DNA from: a virus
Length of the DNA: 47,326 nt
Strand: one strand, 5' to 3'
IMG/VR virus record: IMGVR_UViG_3300030331_001567
Span: 1-47,326 of that record
Shown here: positions 36,301 to 42,341 of the stretch, in pieces
Numbering within the stretch: position 1 is the first letter of the stretch
Layout: each line of letters opens with the position of its first letter
The notes under the pieces: generated by a model
What the model was told of the DNA's origin: nothing
What the model saw: the letters and a program-made list of their open reading frames with translations, nothing else
Database searches by the model: none
Translations under genes and position numbers: made by a program

Positions 36301-37937
36301 AAATATTTTCCGAGCAAAACTTAAATAAAATAGAAGCTGTATATGGCAGTAAGTTTAGAGAAGCTTTAACAGATATTTTATATCGTATGGAAAGCGGTAG
36401 AAGTAGACCTGCTGGTGGTGGTAGATTAATGAATATGTATATGAACTGGACTAACAACTCTGTTGGTGCTATAATGTTCTTTAATATGAGATCTGCAGTG
36501 CTACAGACTATATCTGCTATTAACTATATCAACTGGAGTGATAATAATCCTTTAAAAGCAGCTGCAGCATTTGCTAATCAAAAGCAATACTGGAAAGACT
36601 TTAGCATGATATTTAATTCTGACTTTCTAAAACAAAGACGAGCTGGTAATCAAAGAGGTATTAATGAAGCAGAGTTATCAGCAGCTGTAGCAGGTTCTAG
36701 TAATAAAGCAAAAGCCGCTTTAGCTTGGTTACTTAGAAAAGGATTTTTACCTACACAAATAGCTGATAGTTTTGCAATTGCTAGTGGTGGTGCTACATTT
36801 TATAGAAACAGAGTTAAAGCTTTAATGAAGCAAACGAATCCTAATACTGATGAAAAATACACTGCAAAAGAAGCAGAAGAAAGAGCGTTTTTAGATTTAC
36901 AAGAAACTACAGAAGAGTCACAACAGTCAGCGAGACCAGACATGTTATCACAGCAACAAGCATCTCCACTTGGTAGATTAATATTATCTTTTCAAAATAC
37001 ACCAATGCAGTATGCTAGAATAATGAACAAAGCTGCTAGAGACATAGTTAATGGTAGAGGTGATCTTAAAACAAATGTATCTAAAATATTATATTATGGA
37101 GCTATTCAGGGTGTAATATTTGGAGCTTTACAACAAGCTATATTTGCTTCACTAGGTGAAGAAGAAGAAGAAGATTTTGATAGAAAAAAAGAAAGAATAC
37201 TAAACCAAATGTTTGATTCTGTTATGTCAGGTATTGGTTTTGGTGGTAAAGCAATAAGCACGCTTAAAAACACTACTTTAGAATTTTTAAAACAAAAAGA
37301 CAAAGGTTATACTGCTGATCATGCTTATACTTTGCTACAAGCTCTTAGTTTTTCACCACCTATTGGATCTAAACTACGTAAAATATATCAAGCGATACAA
37401 ACAGATAAATTTAACGAAGGTGTATTTACAGAAAGAGGTTTTACTTTAGACAACCCAATATGGAACGTTATTGGTAATGTAATAGAAGGTACTACTAACT
37501 TACCGCTCGGTAGACTTTCAAACAAACTGTTAAATATTGATAATGCTCTTGACTCTAGTAATGAAACTTATAAACGAATAGCTTTGTTATTAGGTTGGAA
37601 TACTTGGGATTTAGGTATTAGAGATAAAGACATAGAAGGTATAAAGAAAAAAGTAAAACAACAAAATAAAGAAGAAAAAAAGCAAAAAGAAAAAGAAAAT
37701 AATAAGCAAAAAATAGAAGAAAATAAAAAGAAAGATGATGGAAGATGTGCGGCTATAAGCGGAAGCGGTGAAAGATGTAAAAACGATGCTGTTAGTGGTA
37801 GTTTTTGTAGTGTACATGAAGAAGTAAAACAAAGAAAAGATGGTAAAGAAGTTCAATGTAAAAAAATTAAAAACAATGGTAAAAGATGTAAAATGAAAAC
37901 ATCTAACCAGTCTGGTCTTTGTTACTACCATGATTAA
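30327..37937 (+). CDS. Giant multidomain ejection (polyvalent-type) protein
   Basis: 2536 residues, in the T7 gp16 position. Visible parts: helical N-terminus; Gly/Ala-rich hydrophobic stretch (~190-230, AAAGTAIPIPGVGTISGGIA); zincin motif SHEVLHG (His599-Glu600, His603); a PTAQP linker (~745); HAD phosphatase motifs VLDFDDTLA (Asp1615, Asp1617), LTARPPA (Thr1694), a Lys before ALWIADK, and FADDALQNV (Asp1750-1751); a hydrophobic segment near 2255 (GAIQGVIFGALQQAIFA); and two Cys/His knuckles in the last ~65 residues (C-x9-C-x9-C-x2-H and C-x9-C-x10-C-x2-H). No lytic transglycosylase was recognised. This layout fits 'polyvalent proteins' (Iyer, Aravind and colleagues): several effector domains on one chain delivered with phage DNA. 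Confidence 0.75.
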   Translation: MAIRTYKVDDKTIRVNDRKFEIFIQKYPDATGMDGETPAREAFSGAVEFDRKQKVAEEVSDKLSQEEDTAIERAFGKNVFTDFVGDIWRAGKQGYLQGSTVDESFDVFAKGKDISEQDLRDFVEVQKELQKYGPSDEMREYERIKEEAGGGVWGFMKGMVMTRGQVIPQVIVSSMASLATTLIDSDEARKAAGASAVVGAAAGTAIPIPGVGTISGGIAGAFAGATGSLETAMTMTELLQDKLNEQGLEFNEENIRDLLENEDEFNKVKTKALNRGLAIGAVEGLTFGLSRGVGSKLISKGASAGKLAKTTTAIEVTGGMGGELAGQIAAGQDIDAAEILMEGIAEAKGVVNVADLIKKPTYIVNGETRKNGRKEILRILNDVESGKLEARDIANIKMKATNDQNLQARIEKVLGNAELETQIDERVSGDDRKKLVDLENQKKRAESDVNKKGIFKKPGSQGRLDNLNAQIEEIMNKYEGVDITDTDVQARKKLAEDVRSIKLDATKKFAKVSSEQLGFDPFSSFRSNDDFVSSYVERSMAGLDISNMTDEQINAQANEFANDANNADATIIDTPDGNKAIMINEEIAYKYGALEAGSHEVLHGVLRGSFAKMDDATKAPIIKDFKAAIQKDLGANVVTQIENRLKTAYGMTDEQIGVSEEYFTALSDIINDKNNPITFEKNKGFFGSIKDKVASVFNRNTPYKQLTVSTGQDAYNFIKEYSKSVKEGKLSEAMVAFAEGKPQPTTQPTAQPTAQPTAKPVEVYETTSADGAPVTVEVKTETDGVRNFVAKTEGKPDQTFGLTAKSKRKTKDFIKTALGTKEAVTLKTKPAAKPGKFSKTSPRAQEFLNLTKEGILTNEGLVDIVNSKQSSQEDKFAAVEAIIENNFPVISKSLKFNPTGDITMASVKEAVSEQMLGIFPKVTLPNGNVVNRKGKRLLDTYNKTQKLTTFLNATLSPRQAEIFTRATALDADTKGISIDAKETRQIADTQETTAKAPDKARRKTNVLKIGKIEQKASAIKKLVKVKPGDTFKEVSDNNTGKVAQEIFDVPGDKITDPKKNLTYAKKIVNGIPEASEAGNIQSFYNNEQTVDKLVKILPIENVTASNADISEIGENIDVDVEVLGRSIGLNNRMLNYFYNKTNKRSKGKTSQPFIWELKPQFRTPSSEVIKQVQQDLGITPRGELNNYDRNIGQLLKGIAKFQAQQVSLSTAQRILTEQKAPKKQIASVTAAQSKAAFSKTYKLGDLSKTEGVKMAPLMYFQKEGKDKLYTSQRDMDAMYTVDGKQTGETYQQAYSRILNNFLKTNPQFRNLFRRTTTGGVTGGIFLTTPEFNKVIDSANVEQKTFFRQAYNKSKRLTKDFVNLSKKDTFIKSENKKLPLLEEIFIAIEKHLKQNPKDIGFFEDVLKDTGKQQDTFTRVLAPIKAFPVNKNRKPIYNQEVVEEHTNPQNEIGKSSLAAAKIGEFKKQWKAIGKSYMQMSLLKTDDKKINDAGYQTSMPEVYYEKILPRLLNGDLNLPDGLVSVVRLAESGVNLNNYYLINEKQTIAEFFGVDGIKNIKKANELVTKQLTGEVTANFSKSISKVNFKENTDSFKTLDKAVLFSRSTQNETRGITVLDFDDTLATTESLVKYTTPDGKTGTLNAEQFASTYEDLQDQGYTFDFSDFNKVVKGKLAPLFNKAMKLQKKFGPENMFVLTARPPAAQKPIFDFLKANGLNIPLKNITGLGNSTSEAKALWIADKVAIGYNDFYFADDALQNVQAVKNMLDQFDVKSKVQQAKVNFSKTMSKEFNNILQDVVGVDSEQVFSKAQAKLRGKKTKYQSIIPPSAQDFMGLLYNFVGKGTKGEKQIAFLKKALVDPFARGIKELNSAKQNTASQYQILLKQFPKVKKKLKKKVMQFYTNDHAIRVYLFNKAGFEIPGMSQKDVDALDNIVKSDPELQAFAETLGAISKKDEGYYAPSEHWIAESITSDVLSDGSLGEARSVYLTEFLENKNQIFSEQNLNKIEAVYGSKFREALTDILYRMESGRSRPAGGGRLMNMYMNWTNNSVGAIMFFNMRSAVLQTISAINYINWSDNNPLKAAAAFANQKQYWKDFSMIFNSDFLKQRRAGNQRGINEAELSAAVAGSSNKAKAALAWLLRKGFLPTQIADSFAIASGGATFYRNRVKALMKQTNPNTDEKYTAKEAEERAFLDLQETTEESQQSARPDMLSQQQASPLGRLILSFQNTPMQYARIMNKAARDIVNGRGDLKTNVSKILYYGAIQGVIFGALQQAIFASLGEEEEEDFDRKKERILNQMFDSVMSGIGFGGKAISTLKNTTLEFLKQKDKGYTADHAYTLLQALSFSPPIGSKLRKIYQAIQTDKFNEGVFTERGFTLDNPIWNVIGNVIEGTTNLPLGRLSNKLLNIDNALDSSNETYKRIALLLGWNTWDLGIRDKDIEGIKKKVKQQNKEEKKQKEKENNKQKIEENKKKDDGRCAAISGSGERCKNDAVSGSFCSVHEEVKQRKDGKEVQCKKIKNNGKRCKMKTSNQSGLCYYHD

Positions 37938-37971
37938 GTAAAGATTTAAAAAAATAAGTGATTATATAACA

Positions 37972-39069
37972 ATGGTGAAGAAATTTATAATATTATTAGC
38001 AACAATTTTAATAGCTTGCTCAGCTCCTAAAAAATGTTGTTCTCAAACGTTTAAAAAAGAAGACTTTGAAGATTTATTAAAGTTTTCTACGTTTTATGCC
38101 GCGGTTAATGGTGGTACATCATTGTCTGATGTTGACGTGTTTTCTGTAGATAATGGTTTATCTATACAAACTATTTCAACTCCTTATGATTACAACTTTA
38201 CCGTAGGTTTACGTAAGATAGGTAGGTTTGGATATGAGAACAAAGCAAATACTTTTTATGATGGAACGGAGTCTAATTACAGTGACGCGGCTACTGTAGG
38301 TAAAGTTAGAGGAGTTGAATATTTATTCGAAGTAGATTACAAAAGACAAGAAGGTGTAGATTATTTAGATCAACATCATTTTATTAGATTTAGTTCTGAT
38401 GACGGTTGTCCTGACGAGTTGTGTGTAAACTTTTTTGCTTTAAAGCTAGAATATCTTGAAGATGGTTTTGCAGATGTAAAATACTTTGAAGCATCAGAAC
38501 GTTATAGACATCGTAAAAATAGAAACTTATCATGGAATATAGGATTAACTCATAGACTTGCAGAGCCTTATGGTTACAACGCTTTAGACGAGTGGCTATT
38601 AAGTAATGGTAATATACATTATACGTATTTAGCGTTACAAGAAGGTTATACTGTAGATGTTTACAATAATCAGTATTATAATCCCGCGGGTGAGGTTGTA
38701 GCAACAAGTGCTGAAGTTTGGGAAGCTGTAGTTATACCACAAGTATTATCTGATTATACAGAAAAAAAAAGAAATGAGTTAAAGAAAACAATACAACACT
38801 CTTTAGTGTTAGGTTTTGATTACTATAAATATAATAAAAACACATGGTTACACGCTTGGGGAAGTTTAATGCCTTGGCATTATGATGATGGTGGTGAGTT
38901 TAGTTATCATAATTATGTTGATGGCCAGTGGTATGATTATTCAGGTGGTTTAATATATGGTATAAAAATAAATAAGCAGTTAGGTTATTTTGTTGAAGGT
39001 AAATATAACAAGTACTGGAACAGAGAGTGGTACGATTTTAAACTAGGAGTTAATTATATAATAAGATAA
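37972..39069 (+). CDS. Exported outer-membrane-like protein
   Basis: 365 residues. Hydrophobic N-terminus MVKKFIILLATILIACSAPK ends in a lipobox-like LIAC (Cys16) and a second possible signal-peptidase site before Gln25 (KKCCS/Q). The body alternates strands with aromatic residues (FTVGLRKIGRFGYENKANTF; HSLVLGFDYYKYNKNTWLHA) and ends with GVNYIIR, as outer-membrane beta-barrels often do. A helical section lies near residues 240-275. I have seen closely patterned proteins in other marine flavophages. Possible roles: receptor masking, superinfection exclusion or lysis support. It heads the envelope cluster and overlaps the next start by one base. Confidence 0.68.
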   Translation: MVKKFIILLATILIACSAPKKCCSQTFKKEDFEDLLKFSTFYAAVNGGTSLSDVDVFSVDNGLSIQTISTPYDYNFTVGLRKIGRFGYENKANTFYDGTESNYSDAATVGKVRGVEYLFEVDYKRQEGVDYLDQHHFIRFSSDDGCPDELCVNFFALKLEYLEDGFADVKYFEASERYRHRKNRNLSWNIGLTHRLAEPYGYNALDEWLLSNGNIHYTYLALQEGYTVDVYNNQYYNPAGEVVATSAEVWEAVVIPQVLSDYTEKKRNELKKTIQHSLVLGFDYYKYNKNTWLHAWGSLMPWHYDDGGEFSYHNYVDGQWYDYSGGLIYGIKINKQLGYFVEGKYNKYWNREWYDFKLGVNYIIR

Positions 39070-39380
39070 TGGCAAAAGAATTAAATGAAGATACAGCGTT
39101 TAAGTTAAGTATAAAAACTATAATAGGTGCTGGCTTTGCAATAGCAACTCTAGCCGGTATGTGGTTTACATTACAAGCAGATATAGCAGAAGCTAAAGAG
39201 TTACCTGCTAATGAATGGAATGAAGAGTGGATAGAAAAATTACCACCAGATGAAGTTACACGTATGGAGTTTCAAATGAAAGACGAAATGATACGTAATA
39301 CTATTATGTCTACACAAGAAGATGTTAAAGAAATAAAAGAAACATTAGAAAAAATAGAAGACAAGCTTTATGATAGATAA
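39069..39380 (+). CDS. Single-TM coiled-coil membrane protein (spanin/lysis candidate)
   Basis: 103 residues: a cytoplasmic N-terminus (MAKELNEDTAFKLSIKT), one membrane segment (IIGAGFAIATLAGMWFTLQA, ~19-38), and a long charged C-terminal coiled coil (TQEDVKEIKETLEKIEDKLY). This topology resembles inner-membrane spanin subunits (Rz-like), but could also be a membrane anchor of unknown role. A partner lipoprotein of Rz1 type is not evident, although the next gene overlaps by 11 bases and encodes an exported protein. The holin-like gene is far upstream. Confidence 0.55.
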   Translation: MAKELNEDTAFKLSIKTIIGAGFAIATLAGMWFTLQADIAEAKELPANEWNEEWIEKLPPDEVTRMEFQMKDEMIRNTIMSTQEDVKEIKETLEKIEDKLYDR

Positions 39381-39729
39381 TATTAACTGGCAAACAAGGG
39401 TTATGTACATGTTAATAATTATTATCATGTTATCTTGTAGTGTCTGTTTTAGTCAAATAAAAGTAATACAGTTTAATGCTAGTTGGAATAAAGTTAACGA
39501 TGTACCATGGGTTATGAGTTTAAAAGACTGTAAGACTATAAGTTACACAGATGTTGCTAGTGATAAAAAAGCACAAACAAAATACAAGATAGCATCTGTA
39601 CCTACGATAATAATATTTAAAGATGGTGAAGAAGTTGCTAGGTTTCAAGCTGATCTTAGCTTTACATTAGTAGCAACAAAAGAAGAAGTACAAGAAGAAA
39701 TAGATAACATAATAATGAGTGACTTTTAA
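39370..39729 (+). CDS. Exported thioredoxin-like protein lacking CXXC
   Basis: 119 residues from 39370; an internal ATG at 39406 would give MYMLIIIIMLSCSVCFSQ as N-terminus. Hydrophobic signal peptide with likely cleavage before Gln29 (CFS/Q). The mature part follows the thioredoxin fold: IKVIQFNASWNKVNDVPW, then YKIASVPTIIIFKDGEEVAR with the cis-proline loop (SVPT). The WCxxC active-site region reads ASWNKVND, so there is no redox Cys pair. It may act as a binding or structural module in the periplasm, or may be an inactive decoy. It overlaps the preceding coiled-coil gene by 11 bases. Confidence 0.72.
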   Translation: MIDNINWQTRVMYMLIIIIMLSCSVCFSQIKVIQFNASWNKVNDVPWVMSLKDCKTISYTDVASDKKAQTKYKIASVPTIIIFKDGEEVARFQADLSFTLVATKEEVQEEIDNIIMSDF

Positions 39730-39731
39730 TT

Positions 39732-40181
39732 ATGCCAGGATCAACTAGACAAAATAAAATGTTTGAACCATCACCTGTAAAAAATTACATACAGGAAGGT
39801 AATCCATTTGCTGTGACTAGTTGTGGTAGACGTAGAAATTTAGGGCAAAAGCTTTTTGAAATAGACTCACCATTAGAAAAAAGAAAAAGAAAAAGAAAAA
39901 GAAAACCAGATGTTCGTAGAACTATAGGTCCTGGTAAAAACTTTAATAAAGCTAAGTCTACAGGTACTGGTGGTAAAGCTGGTGGTGGTATGACTGAAAA
40001 AGGTGTAAAAGAATATAGACGTAAAAACCCTGGTAGTAAATTAAAAACAGCAGTAACTACACCACCATCAAGATTAAAACCAGGTAGTAAAGCTGCTAAA
40101 CGTAGAAAATCATTTTGCGCTAGATCAAGAGGTTGGAAAAGTAAAAGAGGTCTAGCTGCTAGAAGAAGGTGGAACTGTTAA
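39732..40181 (+). CDS. Basic protein with KRRKSFCAR-type C-terminal motif
   Basis: 149 residues, very basic. N-terminus has MFEPSPVKNYIQEGNPFAV, with SPVK somewhat like the SPM end of the SGNKPS module. A KRKRKRKRKPD run lies at ~50-60. The C-terminus, KAAKRRKSFCARSRGWKSKR, then AARRRWNC, matches a small motif I have seen in basic proteins from marine phages and some giant viruses. Two Cys and the C-terminal Cys could form a disulfide or metal site. A DNA- or capsid-binding role is inferred only from charge. First gene of the basic block. Confidence 0.62.
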   Translation: MPGSTRQNKMFEPSPVKNYIQEGNPFAVTSCGRRRNLGQKLFEIDSPLEKRKRKRKRKPDVRRTIGPGKNFNKAKSTGTGGKAGGGMTEKGVKEYRRKNPGSKLKTAVTTPPSRLKPGSKAAKRRKSFCARSRGWKSKRGLAARRRWNC

Positions 40182-40191
40182 AAAAAATAAT

Positions 40192-40527
40192 ATGGCTGAT
40201 TTAAGAAAAAAAATGGGATTTGGCCCTAGAGCGGCAAAAGGTAGTGACGATCAAAGTTTTGAACTAGCTAAATCAAGATATGAAATGGGTATGTATAAAA
40301 ATGATCCTACTGAAATGAGTGCTTTGCCAATGCAAAAAATGAAAAGCTCTGCGCTTAAAAAAATATCTGCAGCTTGTAAAACCGCTGCTAAACGTAAGTT
40401 TAAAGTATGGCCTAGTGCTTATGCTTCTGGCTGGGGCGTAAGATGTACTAAAGCTGGTGGTCCAAGTAATTTTGGTGGAGGTAAAAAGAAAAGCAAGTTT
40501 GGCGGTAAAAAAAGAAAAAGAAAATAA
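40192..40527 (+). CDS. Basic protein with WPSAYASG motif
   Basis: 111 residues. Residues 57-90 contain KISAACKTAAKRKFKVWPSA, then YASGWGVRCTKAGG, a small conserved motif found in basic proteins of marine phages and giant viruses. The C-terminus is Gly/Lys-rich and disordered (GGGKKKSKFGGKKRKRK). The Cys residues of the motif may be structural. Role unknown; likely nucleic-acid or capsid binding by charge. Starts after a run of A residues and TAATATG; the following gene starts one base after its stop. Confidence 0.65.
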   Translation: MADLRKKMGFGPRAAKGSDDQSFELAKSRYEMGMYKNDPTEMSALPMQKMKSSALKKISAACKTAAKRKFKVWPSAYASGWGVRCTKAGGPSNFGGGKKKSKFGGKKRKRK

Positions 40528-40528
40528 T

Positions 40529-40876
40529 ATGTTTTTTAAGTTAAAGAATAGCGAAATTAAAAAAATTGTTAAGCAATTAAAAAAATCTGTTAAATCACAT
40601 GCTGCTCAAGCCAAAACTTTAGAAAGCGCTTTACCTAAACGTATGGGTAAGTTTCAAGAGTCTGATGCTCCAGATGCTAAAGGTAAGTTTAAAAATTTAT
40701 CTGCTTCAGCTTTAGCTACTTGGATGATTAAATCTCGTAAAGGTAATTTATCTAAAATTATTAGTAGCTTAAATCAACAAGTAGTTTTTAGAAGAAACAA
40801 AGATCCTAAGTATGCTGCTAAAATGCGTAGAACTATGGATATAGTTAGAAAACGTTTAGGTAAAAAGAAAAAATGA
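40529..40876 (+). CDS. Basic helical protein
   Basis: 115 residues, with start chosen at MFFKLKNSEIKK, one base after the previous stop; a longer reading from 40457 would add 24 residues overlapping that gene and is less likely. Basic helices are seen (IKKIVKQLKKSVKSHAAQAK; AAKMRRTMDIVRKRLGKKKK) around a small alpha region with FKNLSASALATWMIKSRKGN. No motif or membrane segment was recognised. The C-terminus overlaps the next start by four bases (ATGA). Confidence 0.6.
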   Translation: MFFKLKNSEIKKIVKQLKKSVKSHAAQAKTLESALPKRMGKFQESDAPDAKGKFKNLSASALATWMIKSRKGNLSKIISSLNQQVVFRRNKDPKYAAKMRRTMDIVRKRLGKKKK

Positions 40877-41331
40877 GTAAAGCTTACAGAGGTGTTTTAA
40901 AAGCTAGAATAAATAAAATTTATGGCGGCGATGTAACTGTGTCTAAATGCAGAAAACTTAAAGCAAGACCTAAAGCTACGCCTAGAGACAAACAATTATG
41001 TAATTGGTTTATAAATATGCAAACAAACAGACCTAGCCCTTTTAACAAACGTAAAGATCCATTAGTTGGCACAGGTAAAAAGCCTAAAGGCAGTGGAAGG
41101 CGTTTATACACAGATGAAAATCCAAAAGATACTGTACGTATCAAGTTTGCTACGCCAGCAGACGCTAGGGCAACCGTAGCTAAAGTAAAAAAAATAAACA
41201 AGCCTTATGCACGTAAAATACAAATATTGACTGTGGGAGAGCAGAGAGCAAAAGTAATGAAAAAAACACAAGTAGCAGCAATATTTAAACGTGGTAAAGA
41301 GGCAATAAGAAAAGCAAGAAAAAATGTTTAA
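40873..41331 (+). CDS. Basic protein of unknown function
   Basis: 152 residues, basic, without signal peptide. Contains CRKLKARPKATPRDKQLCNW with two Cys, a Lys/Arg/Gly linker (KDPLVGTGKKPKGSGRRLYT), and a small alpha/beta C-terminal half (DTVRIKFATPADARATVAKV; ARKIQILTVGEQRAKVM). The strand-helix-strand layout may be an RRM- or ferredoxin-like fold, but no family was recognised. Starts in the overlap with the previous gene and ends in an 8-base overlap with the PAP2 gene. Confidence 0.58.
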   Translation: MSKAYRGVLKARINKIYGGDVTVSKCRKLKARPKATPRDKQLCNWFINMQTNRPSPFNKRKDPLVGTGKKPKGSGRRLYTDENPKDTVRIKFATPADARATVAKVKKINKPYARKIQILTVGEQRAKVMKKTQVAAIFKRGKEAIRKARKNV

Positions 41332-41854
41332 AGATTTTGATAAAAAGCCGTTTAAAAAAAAGAAACCACCAGTTGATAGTGGTTATACTACGCGTACAGA
41401 AATAAACGAGCTTAAAAAAATACCTTTACGAAAAGATTTTGTAAAAAAGTTTGATAATCAAGAAAAAGCTTTTAAAGACACCGCTGAAAGAGAAGGTATA
41501 AAAGATTATGATAAAAAAATTGCTGCTAAGCTTATAAAAGATTCTGCGCCTGTGATATTAGAAATAAAGAGATATCACGATAGACCTAGGCCTTACGAAC
41601 TAGATAAATCAATGGCTCATTATAAATTGAAGTCTATGGAAACTCCTTCGTATCCATCAGGACACTCTGTTCAAGGTATGTTAATAGGTAGAGTGTTAAG
41701 CGATAAGTATCCTAGATCAAGAAAAGGTTTTATGGCTACAGCAAGAAATATATCTTATAGTCGTAGAGTTGCCCGCGCTCACTATAAGTCTGACAGCAAG
41801 ATGGGCGAAGAATTAGGTAACTCAATGTATGAACATATAAAAAACAAAATTTAA
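41324..41854 (+). CDS. PAP2-family phosphatase
   Basis: 176 residues, soluble and basic, no signal peptide or membrane segments. It has a complete PAP2 signature, K-x6-RP, then PSGH, then SR-x5-H-x3-D: Lys82/Arg89/Pro90 (KRYHDRPRP), Pro111-His114 (PSGH), Ser146-Arg147 with His153 and Asp157 (SRRVARAHYKSD). Spacings are 20 and 31 residues, within the family range. His153 is the expected nucleophile and His114 the acid. PAP2 enzymes remove phosphate from lipid phosphates, nucleotides or small esters; with no membrane part this one resembles soluble acid phosphatases or haloperoxidase-fold enzymes. Overlaps the previous gene by eight bases in the basic block. Substrate unknown. Confidence 0.85.
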   Translation: MFKDFDKKPFKKKKPPVDSGYTTRTEINELKKIPLRKDFVKKFDNQEKAFKDTAEREGIKDYDKKIAAKLIKDSAPVILEIKRYHDRPRPYELDKSMAHYKLKSMETPSYPSGHSVQGMLIGRVLSDKYPRSRKGFMATARNISYSRRVARAHYKSDSKMGEELGNSMYEHIKNKI

Positions 41855-41858
41855 AATC

Positions 41859-42338
41859 ATGAAAAAACCAATGAAAATGAAAAAGGCAGCTCCTGCTAAA
41901 ATGGGACATAAATCTGCTTCTAAAATGAAAAAAGCAGCTACTAAAATGAAAAAAGCACCAACTAAAAAAGCTATAACAGCTAAACAAGAAAGAATGGCTA
42001 AAGCTATATTAGCTAAAGGTAAAAGTAGTATGGCTACACTTAAAAAATCAATGGCTAAGCTTAAAAAAGATGAAAAGTCAGCTATGTCTATGAAGAAAAA
42101 AGGAGCAATGATGATGAAAAAAGCTTCTGCTATGGCTATGAAAACTAAAAAGTCTATGGCTGCAATGAAGAAAAAATCAGCTGCGATGATGAAAAAAATG
42201 GCTGCTGTTAAAATGGGACATAAAAAAGCTCCAACAAGACATACTAGTGGCGAAGGTGTAAACCAGCATCACATAATACAACACCAGTTCGACGGGCCAG
42301 ATCATAAGAACTTCGCTCGAGGCAAAAAACAGAAGTAG
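41859..42338 (+). CDS. Histone H1-like Lys/Ala/Met-rich protein
   Basis: 159 residues. Repeats of KMKKA/AMKKK dominate the sequence (KPMKMKKAAPAKMGHKSASK; KKAATKMKKAPTKKAITAK), with many Met and almost no acidic residues until the C-terminal ~25. GHKKAPTRHTSGEGVNQHHI and a more polar tail follow. Composition matches bacterial H1-like (Hc1-type) and phage DNA-condensing proteins. It may compact phage DNA or bind host nucleoid. Four bases after the PAP2 gene and three bases before the next gene. Confidence 0.7.
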   Translation: MKKPMKMKKAAPAKMGHKSASKMKKAATKMKKAPTKKAITAKQERMAKAILAKGKSSMATLKKSMAKLKKDEKSAMSMKKKGAMMMKKASAMAMKTKKSMAAMKKKSAAMMKKMAAVKMGHKKAPTRHTSGEGVNQHHIIQHQFDGPDHKNFARGKKQK

Positions 42339-42341
42339 TAT

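Noticed and set aside
39423-39443. Lipobox in the thioredoxin-like protein (MLSC), making it an Rz1-type outer spanin
   Set aside because: Position -3 is Met, not Leu/Val/Ile, and the mature part has a thioredoxin fold pattern, unlike a short Pro-rich Rz1 lipoprotein.
39880-39910. GAAAAA-type repeat, considered as a CRISPR-like or regulatory array
   Set aside because: It is a coding low-complexity tract (Lys/Arg run) without spacers or palindromic repeats.
40457-40528. A 24-residue N-terminal extension of the basic helical protein
   Set aside because: It overlaps the end of the upstream gene in another frame, and the ATG right after that gene's stop, in the common AATATG context, is the better start.
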